The translations under genes were made by a program, and so were the position numbers. The notes under the pieces were generated by a model. The model was not told the origin of the DNA. It saw only the letters and a program-made list of their open reading frames with translations, and ran no database searches. Below are positions 1 to 7,793 of a stretch of DNA of 42,984 nt, one piece after another (position 1 is the first letter of the stretch; every line of letters starts with the position of its first letter). The stretch covers positions 1 through 42,984 of the forward strand of contig JAKLKA010000051.1 in assembly GCA_023150915.1 (NCBI GenBank), written 5' to 3'. The DNA comes from Polyangiaceae bacterium (GTDB lineage Bacteria > Myxococcota_A > Polyangia > Polyangiales > Polyangiaceae).

Positions 1-140
1 TCGCGGAACGCGGCCCGCGCGGTGAGCTCCAAGCGAACGCTCGCCGGCGACAGCGGCTCGAGGCGCGCGCGAGGGGCGGGGGTCGGCGGGGTCGGGTCAC
101 CTGTCCCGGACCATGTTGATAACTCCGTCTGCGCCGGCAC
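1..140 (-). CDS. Possible 5' part of a gene running off the left edge (HNH-endonuclease-like segment?)
   Basis: The minus-strand frame that starts at a GTG at 140 stays open to the edge. It encodes a proline-rich stretch followed by RARLEPLSPASVRLELTAR. From memory, that run resembles the linker before the HNH domain in a large myxobacterial family of HNH endonuclease-like proteins. No HNH motif lies inside the window, and the helical N-terminal domain usual for that family is not in the 140-320 interval. The fragment could therefore be a remnant, a shifted frame or a chance open frame. No Shine-Dalgarno sequence is visible. The remaining bases between here and the gene ending at 320 show nothing I can support. 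Confidence 0.25.
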   Translation of the reverse strand, partial: MPAQTELSTWSGTGDPTPPTPAPRARLEPLSPASVRLELTARAAFR

Positions 141-319
141 CCGTAGAGACGCTGCTGGCGCGCCCCCGATGGAAGGGGCGCGCCGGATTGCCGTCCGTGG
201 TCTGTGGCAGCGGCAGCGTCATGGGCTCGCCGGCTCGCGAGGCGGCGTGATCGAAGACGCGTCCCTTTTCGCAACCGTCCGGCCCGACTTCCGGGCGGGG
301 ATGGTTTCGAGCCCCGCGG

Positions 320-1285
320 TCACTTGATGCTCGGCGGGATCGGCACCTGGCAGTTGTTGGCCGGGGACAGCCACTTGAGGGCGTTCAGCCAGAACAGCTC
401 GACCTGGTACTCGGGGTGGCCCTTCCACTCGCTGTCGAAGGTGAGCCACTCGTCGCCCCACATCAGCACCTTGCCCGCCGACACCTCTTGGGCGCGCAGC
501 ACAGTCCAGCTCTGTTCGCTGGCCAGGGCCAGCCCCGCGCCGTTGACCGGGTAGCCGTTGTCCACGCCGATCTGAGTCACGCCGTTGGTCACCGGGTGCT
601 TCACCCAGCCCGTGACCGGAATGGTGTTCGCGCCCGACTTCTGGAGGATCTGCTCGGGGCCGTAGCTCATGCCGAAGGGCGCCAGCAGCTGGTTCACGTT
701 CTGGATCTCGCTGGGGCCCGCATAGCCGATCAGCGTCATGAACCCGCCGCCCGCCTTGATCCAGGTCCCCAGCGCGCCCACCTCGGCGGCCGAGTAGGCG
801 TGGTTGTTGCTCACGTTCTGGCTGACGATGATCTGGAACTCTTTGAGCAGGTCGGCGGTGAGCGCCTTGTCCTTGAGCGGCGTGGTGCCATAGGTGCTGC
901 GCGCGGCCAGCCAGGCGTCGAACACGTTCGGCTGGCCCACCGTGCCGGGCTCGCCCAGGGTGGCGATGCGCAGGCAATCGCAGACGCCGTCCTTGCCCAC
1001 GTCGACGTCGTCGACGATGCCGTTCTTGTCGTTGTCGATGCCGTCGCACTTGTCTTCGTTTCCGGTGACCACGCCGCCGTCACCGGTGCCGCCGCCGCTT
1101 GCCCCGCCGCCCACGTTCAGGCCGCCACCGGAACCCGAGCCCGCGCCGCTTCCGCCACCGCCCGTGCTGCCGACACCGCTCTGACCACCGCCCGCGACGC
1201 CGCCGCTGTCTTCGGCGCCGCAGGCCGTGGCGGCGCCCAGCGCGAGCAGAAGCGCGCCCGCGGCGCCCGGAACGAACCGCATCAT
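320..1285 (-). CDS. Lipoprotein with MopE-type metal-binding motif and GATase-like domain
   Basis: The start is the upstream member of a tandem ATG-ATG at 1285. It gives a signal peptide ending in a lipobox (A-T-A-C, lipidated Cys about residue 22), so an exported lipoprotein is predicted. A Gly/Ser-rich spacer follows, then CDGIDNDKNGIVDD, which fits the putative metal-binding (MopE-like) motif common in myxobacterial surface proteins. The C-terminal ~230 residues resemble a class-I glutamine-amidotransferase-like fold: a strand pattern around FQIIVSQN, a helix with YSAAEVGALGTWIKAGGG, and a late WGDEW segment. I see no catalytic Cys-His-Glu triad, so a binding role is likelier than an enzymatic one. 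No SD is present; TATGCT lies 6 nt before the ATG, suggesting a leaderless transcript. Function is unknown. Confidence 0.8.
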   Translation of the reverse strand: MMRFVPGAAGALLLALGAATACGAEDSGGVAGGGQSGVGSTGGGGSGAGSGSGGGLNVGGGASGGGTGDGGVVTGNEDKCDGIDNDKNGIVDDVDVGKDGVCDCLRIATLGEPGTVGQPNVFDAWLAARSTYGTTPLKDKALTADLLKEFQIIVSQNVSNNHAYSAAEVGALGTWIKAGGGFMTLIGYAGPSEIQNVNQLLAPFGMSYGPEQILQKSGANTIPVTGWVKHPVTNGVTQIGVDNGYPVNGAGLALASEQSWTVLRAQEVSAGKVLMWGDEWLTFDSEWKGHPEYQVELFWLNALKWLSPANNCQVPIPPSIK

Positions 1286-1408
1286 GGTCGAAGCATAAGC
1301 GAATCGGCCCGCCCCAGCCACTCACCGCCGGCGGCCAACTCCAGGCGCCCTCCCGTCGAATGCCCATTTCCGAACGCGGCGGAAAGCTCGTACCCTGAGG
1401 GTTCGAGC

Positions 1409-2107
1409 TTGAAACATCCCCTCTCCTGGGCGCTCACCCTCATCGCTTCACTGGCTGCCTGCGCGGGTGAGCGACGCGTGCACCCGCCGCCGGAAGGCGA
1501 GTGGCTCGAGTGGGAGCCCAAGCCGGAAGGGCAGCCGAAGAAGAAGTCGTCCTCGGCCGAGCCTTCGAAGCCCGAGCCGGCTTCCAGCAAGTCCAAGCCC
1601 AAGTCCGACACCGAAGATCTCGACGCGCCCAAGGCCAGCGCCAAGCCGGCGGCGTCGGGCCTCAAGTGCGCCGCGAAGAACCTCACGCGCGAGGCGCTGT
1701 GCATCGCGATGTCCGACCTGGACGTCAAAGAGTGCCCTGCAAAGCTTCCGAAGACCGCCGCAGCGAAAGAAGCGGGCGCGTTCGAGCTGCCGCCGAACGG
1801 CGCTCGCCGCGACCCATCGCTCGAGGAAAGCTCGAAGCAGTGCTGCTACGCCTGGTGCGGAAAGATCCCGGCGGCGCGGCCGCCCACCGCGTGCAAGAGC
1901 CCCGAGCCGCTGTTCTGCTTCGAGGCCCCGGCGGCCGGCGTCTCGAACGCGGCTCCACCGCCGTACGCCGACTGCCCCGGCGGCCTGGAGAAGACCGCGG
2001 CCAAGGGTCGACGCAAGGCGGTGCCGAACGCCACCTTCAGCGCCAAGCGAACCAAAGAAGAACGCGCCGGCGAGCCCAGGGCGTGCTGCTATGACGCGTG
2101 CAAGTGA
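1409..2107 (+). CDS. Cysteine-rich lipoprotein with duplicated CP...CCYxxC module
   Basis: I start this at TTG 1409 because GAGG at 1397-1400 is well spaced and the first residues then form a lipoprotein signal peptide (ASLAAC, Cys18). A Lys/Pro/Ser-rich linker to about residue 80 follows. The rest contains two copies of a roughly 65-residue unit: Cys, Cys, a CP..L.KTAA segment, about 30 variable residues, then CCYxxC. Copy one spans C87-C150 and copy two C162-C231. The Cys spacing suggests disulphides or metal binding outside the cytoplasm. I do not recognise a named family. It overlaps the possible upstream start (2091) of the following ATP-grasp gene, so co-transcription is likely. The frame is open far upstream, but that part is antisense to the neighbouring lipoprotein gene. 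Confidence 0.75.
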   Translation: MKHPLSWALTLIASLAACAGERRVHPPPEGEWLEWEPKPEGQPKKKSSSAEPSKPEPASSKSKPKSDTEDLDAPKASAKPAASGLKCAAKNLTREALCIAMSDLDVKECPAKLPKTAAAKEAGAFELPPNGARRDPSLEESSKQCCYAWCGKIPAARPPTACKSPEPLFCFEAPAAGVSNAAPPPYADCPGGLEKTAAKGRRKAVPNATFSAKRTKEERAGEPRACCYDACK

Positions 2108-2108
2108 C

Positions 2109-3335
2109 ATGAGCCAGAACGTCGTCTTCGTCGCACCTTTCCCGTCCGAAGCGACGATGCGCTTCGTCCGCGCCGTGGCCGCGCTCGACGACGTGAAGCT
2201 CTTGGGCGTGGTCCACACGCCGCCGCCCGAGCACGAGCGGCACTTGTACGCGGATCTGGTCCGGGTGACCGAGCCGATGAGCCTGCGCGACATGCTGGAC
2301 GGCGTCGAAGTGCTGCGGCAAAGGCACGGTCAGCCCCATCGGATCATCGGCATCCTCGAGATGCTGCAGGTGAACCTGGCCCACGCGCGCGCCCGCTTCG
2401 GTGTGGCCGGCACCAGCGTGGCCACCGCCGAGCTGTTCCGTGAGAAGGCACGGATGAAAGACGCGCTCGGCGCGGCGGGGCTGCCGGTGGCGCGCCACGC
2501 GCTGGTCCGCTCGGAGGCAGAGGCCCTCGCGTTTGCGTCCGAGGTCGGGTTCCCGCTGATCCTCAAGCCGCCGGCGGGAATGGGGGCCCGGGCGACTTTT
2601 CGCGTGTCGGCGCCCAGCGAGCTCACCCGAGTGCTCTCGGGCCTGGGCGTGTCACCCGCTCTACCGGTGCTGGCCGAGCAGATGCTGCGCGGCAGCGAGC
2701 ACAGCTTCGAGACCATCACCGTGGGTGGCGTACCCCAGGCGTGGTCCATGGCGAACTACCAACCCGGTTGCCTCGAGGTGCTCGAGAACCCGTGGATCCA
2801 GTGGGCCTGCGTGCTGCCGCGCGAGGTGGACGCCCCGGCGTGTCAGCGCGCGCGAGAGATGGGCTTTGCCGCCATCGCCGCGCTGGGCCTCGAGGACGGC
2901 ATGACCCACATGGAGTGGTTCGAGCAAGCCGACGGCCGCCTGGCCATCGGCGAGATCGCGGCCCGCCCGCCCGGAGCACAGCTGCTGCACATGACGGGCG
3001 TGGTCCACGACATCGACATCTATCGCGCGTGGGCCCGGGCCGTGGTCCACGGCGTCTTGGACGCACCGTGGCGGCGGAAGTACGCCGCCGGCTGCGCCTA
3101 CGTGCGGGGCATGGGCAGCGGTCGAGTCGCCGCGGTGACCGGTGTGCGCGAGACCCACGAGGCGGTGGGCCAGTGGCTGGTCGAGGCCAAGCTGCCGACG
3201 CTTGGAGCGACGAAGAACGACAGCTACGAGGGCGACGGCTACGTGATGGTGCGGCACGAGAGCACCGCCAAGGTCCAGGCGATGATCAAGACCATCGTCG
3301 AGACGCTGAAGATCCACTACGCCCGAGAGGGCTGA
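2109..3335 (+). CDS. ATP-grasp family ligase
   Basis: A 408-residue cytoplasmic protein with an N-terminal Rossmann-like region (NVVFVAPFP) and a central ATP-grasp fold. Recognisable elements are the pre-ATP Lys strand (FPLILKPPAGMGA), the adenine-side LAEQMLRGSEHSFE segment, and the metal-binding end GMTHMEWFEQ followed by GEIAARPPG. These enzymes use ATP to join a carboxylate to an amine or thiol through an acyl phosphate. The substrate cannot be read from sequence; the layout resembles carbamoyl-phosphate-synthase-like or amino-acid-ligase-like members. An alternative in-frame ATG at 2091 would overlap the upstream lipoprotein. The gene ends 4 nt from the convergent hemG stop. Confidence 0.85.
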   Translation: MSQNVVFVAPFPSEATMRFVRAVAALDDVKLLGVVHTPPPEHERHLYADLVRVTEPMSLRDMLDGVEVLRQRHGQPHRIIGILEMLQVNLAHARARFGVAGTSVATAELFREKARMKDALGAAGLPVARHALVRSEAEALAFASEVGFPLILKPPAGMGARATFRVSAPSELTRVLSGLGVSPALPVLAEQMLRGSEHSFETITVGGVPQAWSMANYQPGCLEVLENPWIQWACVLPREVDAPACQRAREMGFAAIAALGLEDGMTHMEWFEQADGRLAIGEIAARPPGAQLLHMTGVVHDIDIYRAWARAVVHGVLDAPWRRKYAAGCAYVRGMGSGRVAAVTGVRETHEAVGQWLVEAKLPTLGATKNDSYEGDGYVMVRHESTAKVQAMIKTIVETLKIHYAREG

Positions 3336-3339
3336 GGGG

Positions 3340-4758
3340 TCACGCGCTCGAGCCAAGCCGCTCGCGCTGCACCCGCTCGACCACGCTGCGCGCTTGGCGC
3401 ACGCAGTCGGGGATGCCCACGCCGTCGTAAGCGGCGCCGGCCAGGTACAACCCCGGCAGCTCGCGCAGGCGGGCTTCCACCCGCTGCATGCGGGCGGCAT
3501 GGCCGACGACCGGCTGCGGGTTGGCGTCGATGTAGCGGAAGATGCGGGTGAAGGTCGGCGTTCCCAGCCGACCCATCAGCTGCTCGAGCGCGCGCTGGGC
3601 GATCGACGCCAACTGCTCGTCGCTGGCATTCGCGACGTCGACCTTGGCGCGGGCGCCGCCCAGGAAGGCGCGCATCAGCACGTGATCGTCGGGCGCACGG
3701 CCATCCCACTTGCTCGACACCCAGGTGCCGGCGATGAGCTCCGCTTCACCCTTCGGCGCCACGAAGCCGACGCCGTCCAAGGGTCTTTCCAAACCGGCAC
3801 GCGGGAACGCAAAGAACACCGTGGCGGTCGACAGGTAGGGGATGGCGCCGAGCTCGGCGGTGATGCGCGGGTCGGGCAGCATCTGGGCGGTGGCGTGGGC
3901 CGGTGACGCGAAGATCACGGCGTCGGCGTCGAGCACCTCACCGCCATCGAGGTGCACGCGGTACGCGCCGCCGTTGGGCTCGACCCGCAAGGCGCTGCGC
4001 CCGAGCTTCAGTGCCTCGGCCGGGATGCGCTCGAGCAGCGCGGCGACCAGCTCGCCCATGCCGCCGGTGAGTGACATGAATGGGCTCGGCGCGTCGCCGC
4101 CCTTCTTCGGGCCGCTTCCGTTCTGTTTCTGGCGCGCCAGCTGCAGAGCCAAGAGGCCCTTGGCCAGGCTGCCGTGCTTCTTCTCGACCTCGACCAGCTG
4201 AGGAAAGGTGGAGCGGATGGATAGCTCGCCGATGTCCCCCGCGTAGATGCCGCCCAAGAGCGGCGCGGCCAGGCTGCGCGCGGCCTCGCGCCCGAAGCGG
4301 CGCGCGATGAAGTCCTCGATGCTCTCGTCGCCCTCGCCGTGCCGGCGCGGCAGCACCAGATCGCCGAGCATGCGCAGCTTGCCGGGGAAGCTGACGAGCG
4401 GGGTCGACAGCATGGGCCCGATCTGGGTCGGAATGGCCAGCGCCAGGCCGCCGGGCATCGGCTCGAGCCGCCCGCGGTGCACCATGTAGACCTTCTTGGC
4501 CTCTGGCCGCGGCACGATCAGGTGGTCGCCCAGCCCGAGCTCGCGGCACAGCTCGGCGCCTTCGCGCTTGGTGCTCAGGAACGAGTCGGGGCCGCCGTCG
4601 AGCAAGAAGCCCTCGCGCCGCTCGGTCTCGATGTTGCCGCCCACGCGGTCGCGGCGCTCGACCAGGGTGATGCGCGGTCGCGGCTCGCCGCGCCCCAGCA
4701 CATACGCCGCGGTCAGGCCCGTGATCCCCGCGCCGACCACCACCACGTGGCGGGTCAT
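3340..4758 (-). CDS. hemG: Protoporphyrinogen oxidase (FAD-dependent, HemY/HemG type)
   Basis: This enzyme oxidises protoporphyrinogen IX to protoporphyrin IX, the penultimate haem step, using FAD and oxygen. The 472-residue protein begins with the dinucleotide-binding motif VVVVGAGITGLTAAY (residues 4-18) followed by an acidic strand end (LVERRDRVGGN). It has the internal substrate-domain motifs LDGGPDSFL and SLTGGMGEL, and ends with the typical LAGAAYDGVGIPDC signature. Its ATG overlaps the hemE stop (ATGA at 4755-4758), so translation is probably coupled. The same frame stays open upstream to 5172, but that part is a shadow inside hemE. Length and motifs fit the oxygen-dependent HemY family, called HemG in myxobacterial annotations. 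Confidence 0.95.
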   Translation of the reverse strand: MTRHVVVVGAGITGLTAAYVLGRGEPRPRITLVERRDRVGGNIETERREGFLLDGGPDSFLSTKREGAELCRELGLGDHLIVPRPEAKKVYMVHRGRLEPMPGGLALAIPTQIGPMLSTPLVSFPGKLRMLGDLVLPRRHGEGDESIEDFIARRFGREAARSLAAPLLGGIYAGDIGELSIRSTFPQLVEVEKKHGSLAKGLLALQLARQKQNGSGPKKGGDAPSPFMSLTGGMGELVAALLERIPAEALKLGRSALRVEPNGGAYRVHLDGGEVLDADAVIFASPAHATAQMLPDPRITAELGAIPYLSTATVFFAFPRAGLERPLDGVGFVAPKGEAELIAGTWVSSKWDGRAPDDHVLMRAFLGGARAKVDVANASDEQLASIAQRALEQLMGRLGTPTFTRIFRYIDANPQPVVGHAARMQRVEARLRELPGLYLAGAAYDGVGIPDCVRQARSVVERVQRERLGSSA

Positions 4759-5783
4759 CGGCGCGAGCGCTCGTGCACCACGTCGGCGACGAAGCGCACG
4801 CTGTCGGGTGACGTCTCGGGCAAGATGCCGTGGCCCAGGTTGAAGACGTGGCCGGGCGCCGGGCCCGCGGCCTCGAGCACCTCGACCACGCGCCGCTCGA
4901 GCAGCGGCCGGGGCGCGAACAACAAGAGCGGGTCGAGGTTGCCCTGGACCGCCACGTCGTTGCCCAGGCGCTGGCGGGCGCCGCCCAGCGGCGTGCGCCA
5001 GTCCACGCCGATCACGCTGCCGCCCGCCTCTTTCTGCAGCTCGAGCAAGCTGGCGGTGCCGGTGCCGAAGTGGATCACCGGGACACCCGTGGTGGCGACG
5101 TCCTGCAAGATGTGGCGCACGTGGGGCAAGATGAACTCGCGGTAGTCGGTGGGCGAGAGCGCGCCGATCCACGAGTCGAAGAGCTGAACGGCCTGCGCGC
5201 CCGCGGTGATCTGCGCACGCAGGTAGCGGCGCACCACCTCTGCCAGCTTGGTCATGAGCGCGCCCCAGAGCTCCGGCTCCGAGTACATCATCTGCTTGGT
5301 CTTGGCGTAGTGCGCGCTCTTCCCGCCCTCGACCAGGTAGCTGGCCAGGGTGAAGGGCGCGCCGGCGAAGCCGATCAGCGGTGTCTTGCCGTCCAGCTCT
5401 TGGCGGATCATGCGGATGGCCGCCAGCACGTGGGCCAGGCTCTCTTCCGGATCGATCACCCGCAGAGCGGCCACGTCGGCGGCGGTGCGCACCGGATGAT
5501 CGAACACCGGGCCTTCACCCGCGGCGAACTCGAAGGGCGAGCCCATGGGCTCGAGCGGCAGCAAGATGTCCGCGAACAAAATCGCGGCGTCCACCCCCAG
5601 CGCGCGCACGGGCTGCAGCGTGACCTCGCACGCCAGCTCTGGCTGCCGGCAGATCTGAAGCAGCGTGTGCTTCTCGCGGATGGCGCGGTACTCGGCCATG
5701 TAGCGGCCGGCCTGGCGCATGAACCACACCGGAGTCGCGTCTACCGGCTCGCGCCGACAGGCGCGCAGGAATCGATCCCACAT
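4755..5783 (-). CDS. hemE: Uroporphyrinogen decarboxylase
   Basis: This enzyme decarboxylates the four acetate side chains of uroporphyrinogen III to give coproporphyrinogen III in the cytoplasm. The 342 residues match the usual family length. The signature PVWFMRQAGRY sits at residues 18-28 and holds the substrate-binding Arg residues. AILFADILLPLEPMG, IGFAGAPFTLASYLVEG and the C-terminal GNLDPLLL and NLGHGILPET blocks are all present. It lies 10 nt downstream of ccmE and overlaps hemG by 4 nt, forming a haem-supply operon. No defect was seen. Confidence 0.97.
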   Translation of the reverse strand: MWDRFLRACRREPVDATPVWFMRQAGRYMAEYRAIREKHTLLQICRQPELACEVTLQPVRALGVDAAILFADILLPLEPMGSPFEFAAGEGPVFDHPVRTAADVAALRVIDPEESLAHVLAAIRMIRQELDGKTPLIGFAGAPFTLASYLVEGGKSAHYAKTKQMMYSEPELWGALMTKLAEVVRRYLRAQITAGAQAVQLFDSWIGALSPTDYREFILPHVRHILQDVATTGVPVIHFGTGTASLLELQKEAGGSVIGVDWRTPLGGARQRLGNDVAVQGNLDPLLLFAPRPLLERRVVEVLEAAGPAPGHVFNLGHGILPETSPDSVRFVADVVHERSRR

Positions 5784-5793
5784 GGCGCCTACC

Positions 5794-6375
5794 TTACCGC
5801 TTCTCGTTCTGCACAGCGGGGGCGATTGCCTGGTGGGGGGCCTCTTCGCCCTTCTGCGCGCGGTCTTTCATCTCGTACTTGGACGGGCACTTGGCCATGA
5901 TCTGGTTGGCCTCGAAGTGACCCTCGCTGGTCAGCTTGCCCTCGGCGGTGACTTCCACATCCATTCCGGGAACGTCGCGGAAGGTGTCGGGCACCACGCA
6001 CTGCGCGTAGCGCACGTCGAGCGACTTTTCGTTCTTCGAGACACTGAAGCGGTATTCGCACGGCTCGTCGCGCCGCTTCAGGGTGCCTTTGACCAGGTTG
6101 CCGGTGACCCGCACGTTGCGGCCCGCGATCCGCTCTTTCTCGGCGATCAGCTCGTCCACGCCCTTCGAGTAGACCGCCGACTGCTTGAAGCTGGTCAGCA
6201 CCAGCGCCAAGATGCCGCCGCCCATCACCAGCAGGGTCGCCACCAGGCCCAGGTTCTGCAGCTTGCGTCGGGGGGCCTTGGCGACCGGCGCCGCCGCTAC
6301 CGGGCGCTCCGAGGCGGGTGCGGCGTCTTCCGAAGCTTGGACGGCGTCTGCCAGCTCCTGGTCGAGCTTGCTCAT
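5794..6375 (-). CDS. ccmE: Cytochrome c maturation haem chaperone CcmE, CxxxY variant
   Basis: CcmE carries haem covalently in the periplasm before transfer to apocytochrome c. The 193-residue protein has a ~40-residue cytoplasmic tail, one membrane helix (about 44-62), then an OB-fold with RNVRVTGNLVKGTL and the end segment ANQIMAKCPSKY. In most CcmE proteins this end reads HxxxY with the haem-linking His. Here Cys163 takes its place (C163-x-x-x-Y167), as described for the variant Ccm system of Desulfovibrio. It leads the ccmE-hemE-hemG unit. TACGCT lies 8 nt before the ATG and a TGGACC box 17 nt further upstream; no SD is seen. The other ccm genes are not in this window. Confidence 0.9.
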   Translation of the reverse strand: MSKLDQELADAVQASEDAAPASERPVAAAPVAKAPRRKLQNLGLVATLLVMGGGILALVLTSFKQSAVYSKGVDELIAEKERIAGRNVRVTGNLVKGTLKRRDEPCEYRFSVSKNEKSLDVRYAQCVVPDTFRDVPGMDVEVTAEGKLTSEGHFEANQIMAKCPSKYEMKDRAQKGEEAPHQAIAPAVQNEKR

Positions 6376-6439
6376 CGCCCAAAAGCGTAGTCGCGGGCAC
6401 CCACCAGGTCCACCGGGTGCCGGTCCGATGCCGGTAAAA

Positions 6440-6898
6440 TCAGCCGTTTTTGCTCAGCGTGGGCCGGCGCCGCAGGCCCACGCGGGCCCCGAGCGCGGCG
6501 CCGAAGGCAGCCACCCCGCCGAGAACGAGCAGGGTGACCGCGGCCACCGGCCACGGCGCCAGGGCCCCGCTCGAGACCGTCAAGCCCCAGGCGGCCAGCA
6601 CCGCGAGGCTCGAGCCGGCCACTGCCTCGCGCGCGCGGGCGCGCCCCCCGAACCGACCCACCACGGCGCCGGTCGCGGCCGCGGCCAGCGCCAGGGAAGC
6701 CACGGCGGGGACGATCAACGCGGCAGCCGCCGCCGCTCCGGTCATGCCGGTCGACAGCCGGCGGCCCAAGGCCAGGGCCAGCATCCCCCCGGGCACCCAC
6801 AACGTCAGCGTCAGCGCCGCCGCGATCGCCACCCACTGCGAGGGCGAGCGCGGCTCACCCTCGTCACTGGATTGGATCACCGGAAGGCGGCGCGCCAT
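6440..6898 (-). CDS. Small multi-pass membrane protein, unknown function
   Basis: A 152-residue protein with about 25 polar residues at the N-terminus, then four strongly hydrophobic Ala/Leu/Val-rich segments (about 22-46, 51-75, 92-108 and 115-140) separated by short Arg-rich loops. An Arg-rich C-terminus ends in RRRPTLSKNG. This suggests a four-helix inner-membrane protein. An AAGGA Shine-Dalgarno sequence lies 9 nt before the ATG. It precedes ccmE on the same strand, but 64 nt and a separate -10-like box intervene, so it need not be in that operon. I recognise no family. Confidence 0.65.
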   Translation of the reverse strand: MARRLPVIQSSDEGEPRSPSQWVAIAAALTLTLWVPGGMLALALGRRLSTGMTGAAAAAALIVPAVASLALAAAATGAVVGRFGGRARAREAVAGSSLAVLAAWGLTVSSGALAPWPVAAVTLLVLGGVAAFGAALGARVGLRRRPTLSKNG

Positions 6899-6985
6899 GG
6901 CCAGCGATCCTTAGCGCGGAATCGGAAAAACCACACAACCCGGCAGCGACTACGCCCGAAAGGGGTGTAGCCTCTCGGCCGTCCG

Positions 6986-7792
6986 ATGCTCGCGCGTGCA
7001 TGCTTCTTCGCTCTGGTGCTGCTCGTGGGGCGCGCGCACGCGGCCGAGGCGGGCCCCACGCCCGAGCCGCCACCGCCGCCTGCACCCGCGCCCGAGCCAC
7101 CGCCGTACTCCGCGTGGCAGGGCACCGCGCACGCGCCGCCAGCGGGCGCCGCGCCCGCGTCGGCGCCGGCGCCAGCGGTGGGCACGCCGATCTACGCTCG
7201 TCGCACCGTCGAGCTGATCCCGTCGCTGGGGGTGGCGCTGGCCAATTGCCGAGCCGGGAGCGAGTCCGACGATCGCTGCGAGGGCGTCGGCGCCGGTGGG
7301 ATCGGCGGCTTCACCGGGCTCTGGCGCGTCACGCCCCATTTTGCCTGGGGCGGGGGCTTCGAGATCGCTTCGTTCCGCTACCACCCTCCGAAAGAGCTGC
7401 AGCTCGACCAAGCGGGGGCGGCGGCCGTGTGGCTGGGTTTGGTCGGGCGGGTCTACTTCAACGACGAGGGCTCGCTCGACCCCTATGTGCAGCTGGCGAT
7501 GGGCGTGGGCGCGCTCGGAACTTCGGCCAAGGACCAGGCCGGCGTCACCTGGGAAGAGACCGGCGCCGGCCCGGCAGCCCAGATCGGCGGCGGGCTGGAT
7601 TTTCACCTGTCACGCACCCTCAAGCTGGGGCCGGCGCTGACCTACACCCGGGTGTTCGTCGACAAGATCCGACGCTGCCAGGCCTCGGGGGACGGCAACT
7701 GCGTCGACGTGCCGAAAGACGAAGACGGCCACTTGAACTCGCATCTGGCACTGACCGCGCGCTTGACCATCATGCTGGGCGGAGAGCACTGA
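6986..7792 (+). CDS. Predicted outer-membrane beta-barrel protein
   Basis: The 268-residue protein has a clear signal peptide (MLARACFFALVLLVGRAHA, cleavage near residue 19-20), a Pro-rich spacer, then alternating hydrophobic/polar strands: GLWRVTPHFAWGGGFEIASF, AAVWLGLVGRVYFND, DPYVQLAMGVGAL, IGGGLDFHLSRTLKLGPAL. It ends in a strand (LALTARLTIMLGGEH). This pattern fits the OmpA/OmpX-like 8-stranded barrel proteins abundant in myxobacteria. Two paired Cys sites (NCRAGSESDDRC and CQASGDGNC) could form loop disulphides. It is followed after 1 nt by the next gene and is probably co-transcribed with it. The ligand or role is unknown. Confidence 0.8.
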   Translation: MLARACFFALVLLVGRAHAAEAGPTPEPPPPPAPAPEPPPYSAWQGTAHAPPAGAAPASAPAPAVGTPIYARRTVELIPSLGVALANCRAGSESDDRCEGVGAGGIGGFTGLWRVTPHFAWGGGFEIASFRYHPPKELQLDQAGAAAVWLGLVGRVYFNDEGSLDPYVQLAMGVGALGTSAKDQAGVTWEETGAGPAAQIGGGLDFHLSRTLKLGPALTYTRVFVDKIRRCQASGDGNCVDVPKDEDGHLNSHLALTARLTIMLGGEH

Positions 7793-7793
7793 C

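Noticed and set aside
100-222. 41-codon minus-strand frame starting at ATG 222
   Set aside because: It has no SD, no promoter and no recognisable sequence; too weak to call.
416-1408. Long open frame upstream of the cysteine-rich lipoprotein
   Set aside because: It is the complement of the lipoprotein gene 320-1285 and has His/Ala/Arg-biased composition with no domain; a TTG with SD at 1409 explains the gene.
4759-5172. Upstream extension of the hemG reading frame giving a 610-residue protein
   Set aside because: The extra part is antisense-like, Arg/Pro-biased and lies inside hemE; the FAD motif begins right at the ATG at 4758.
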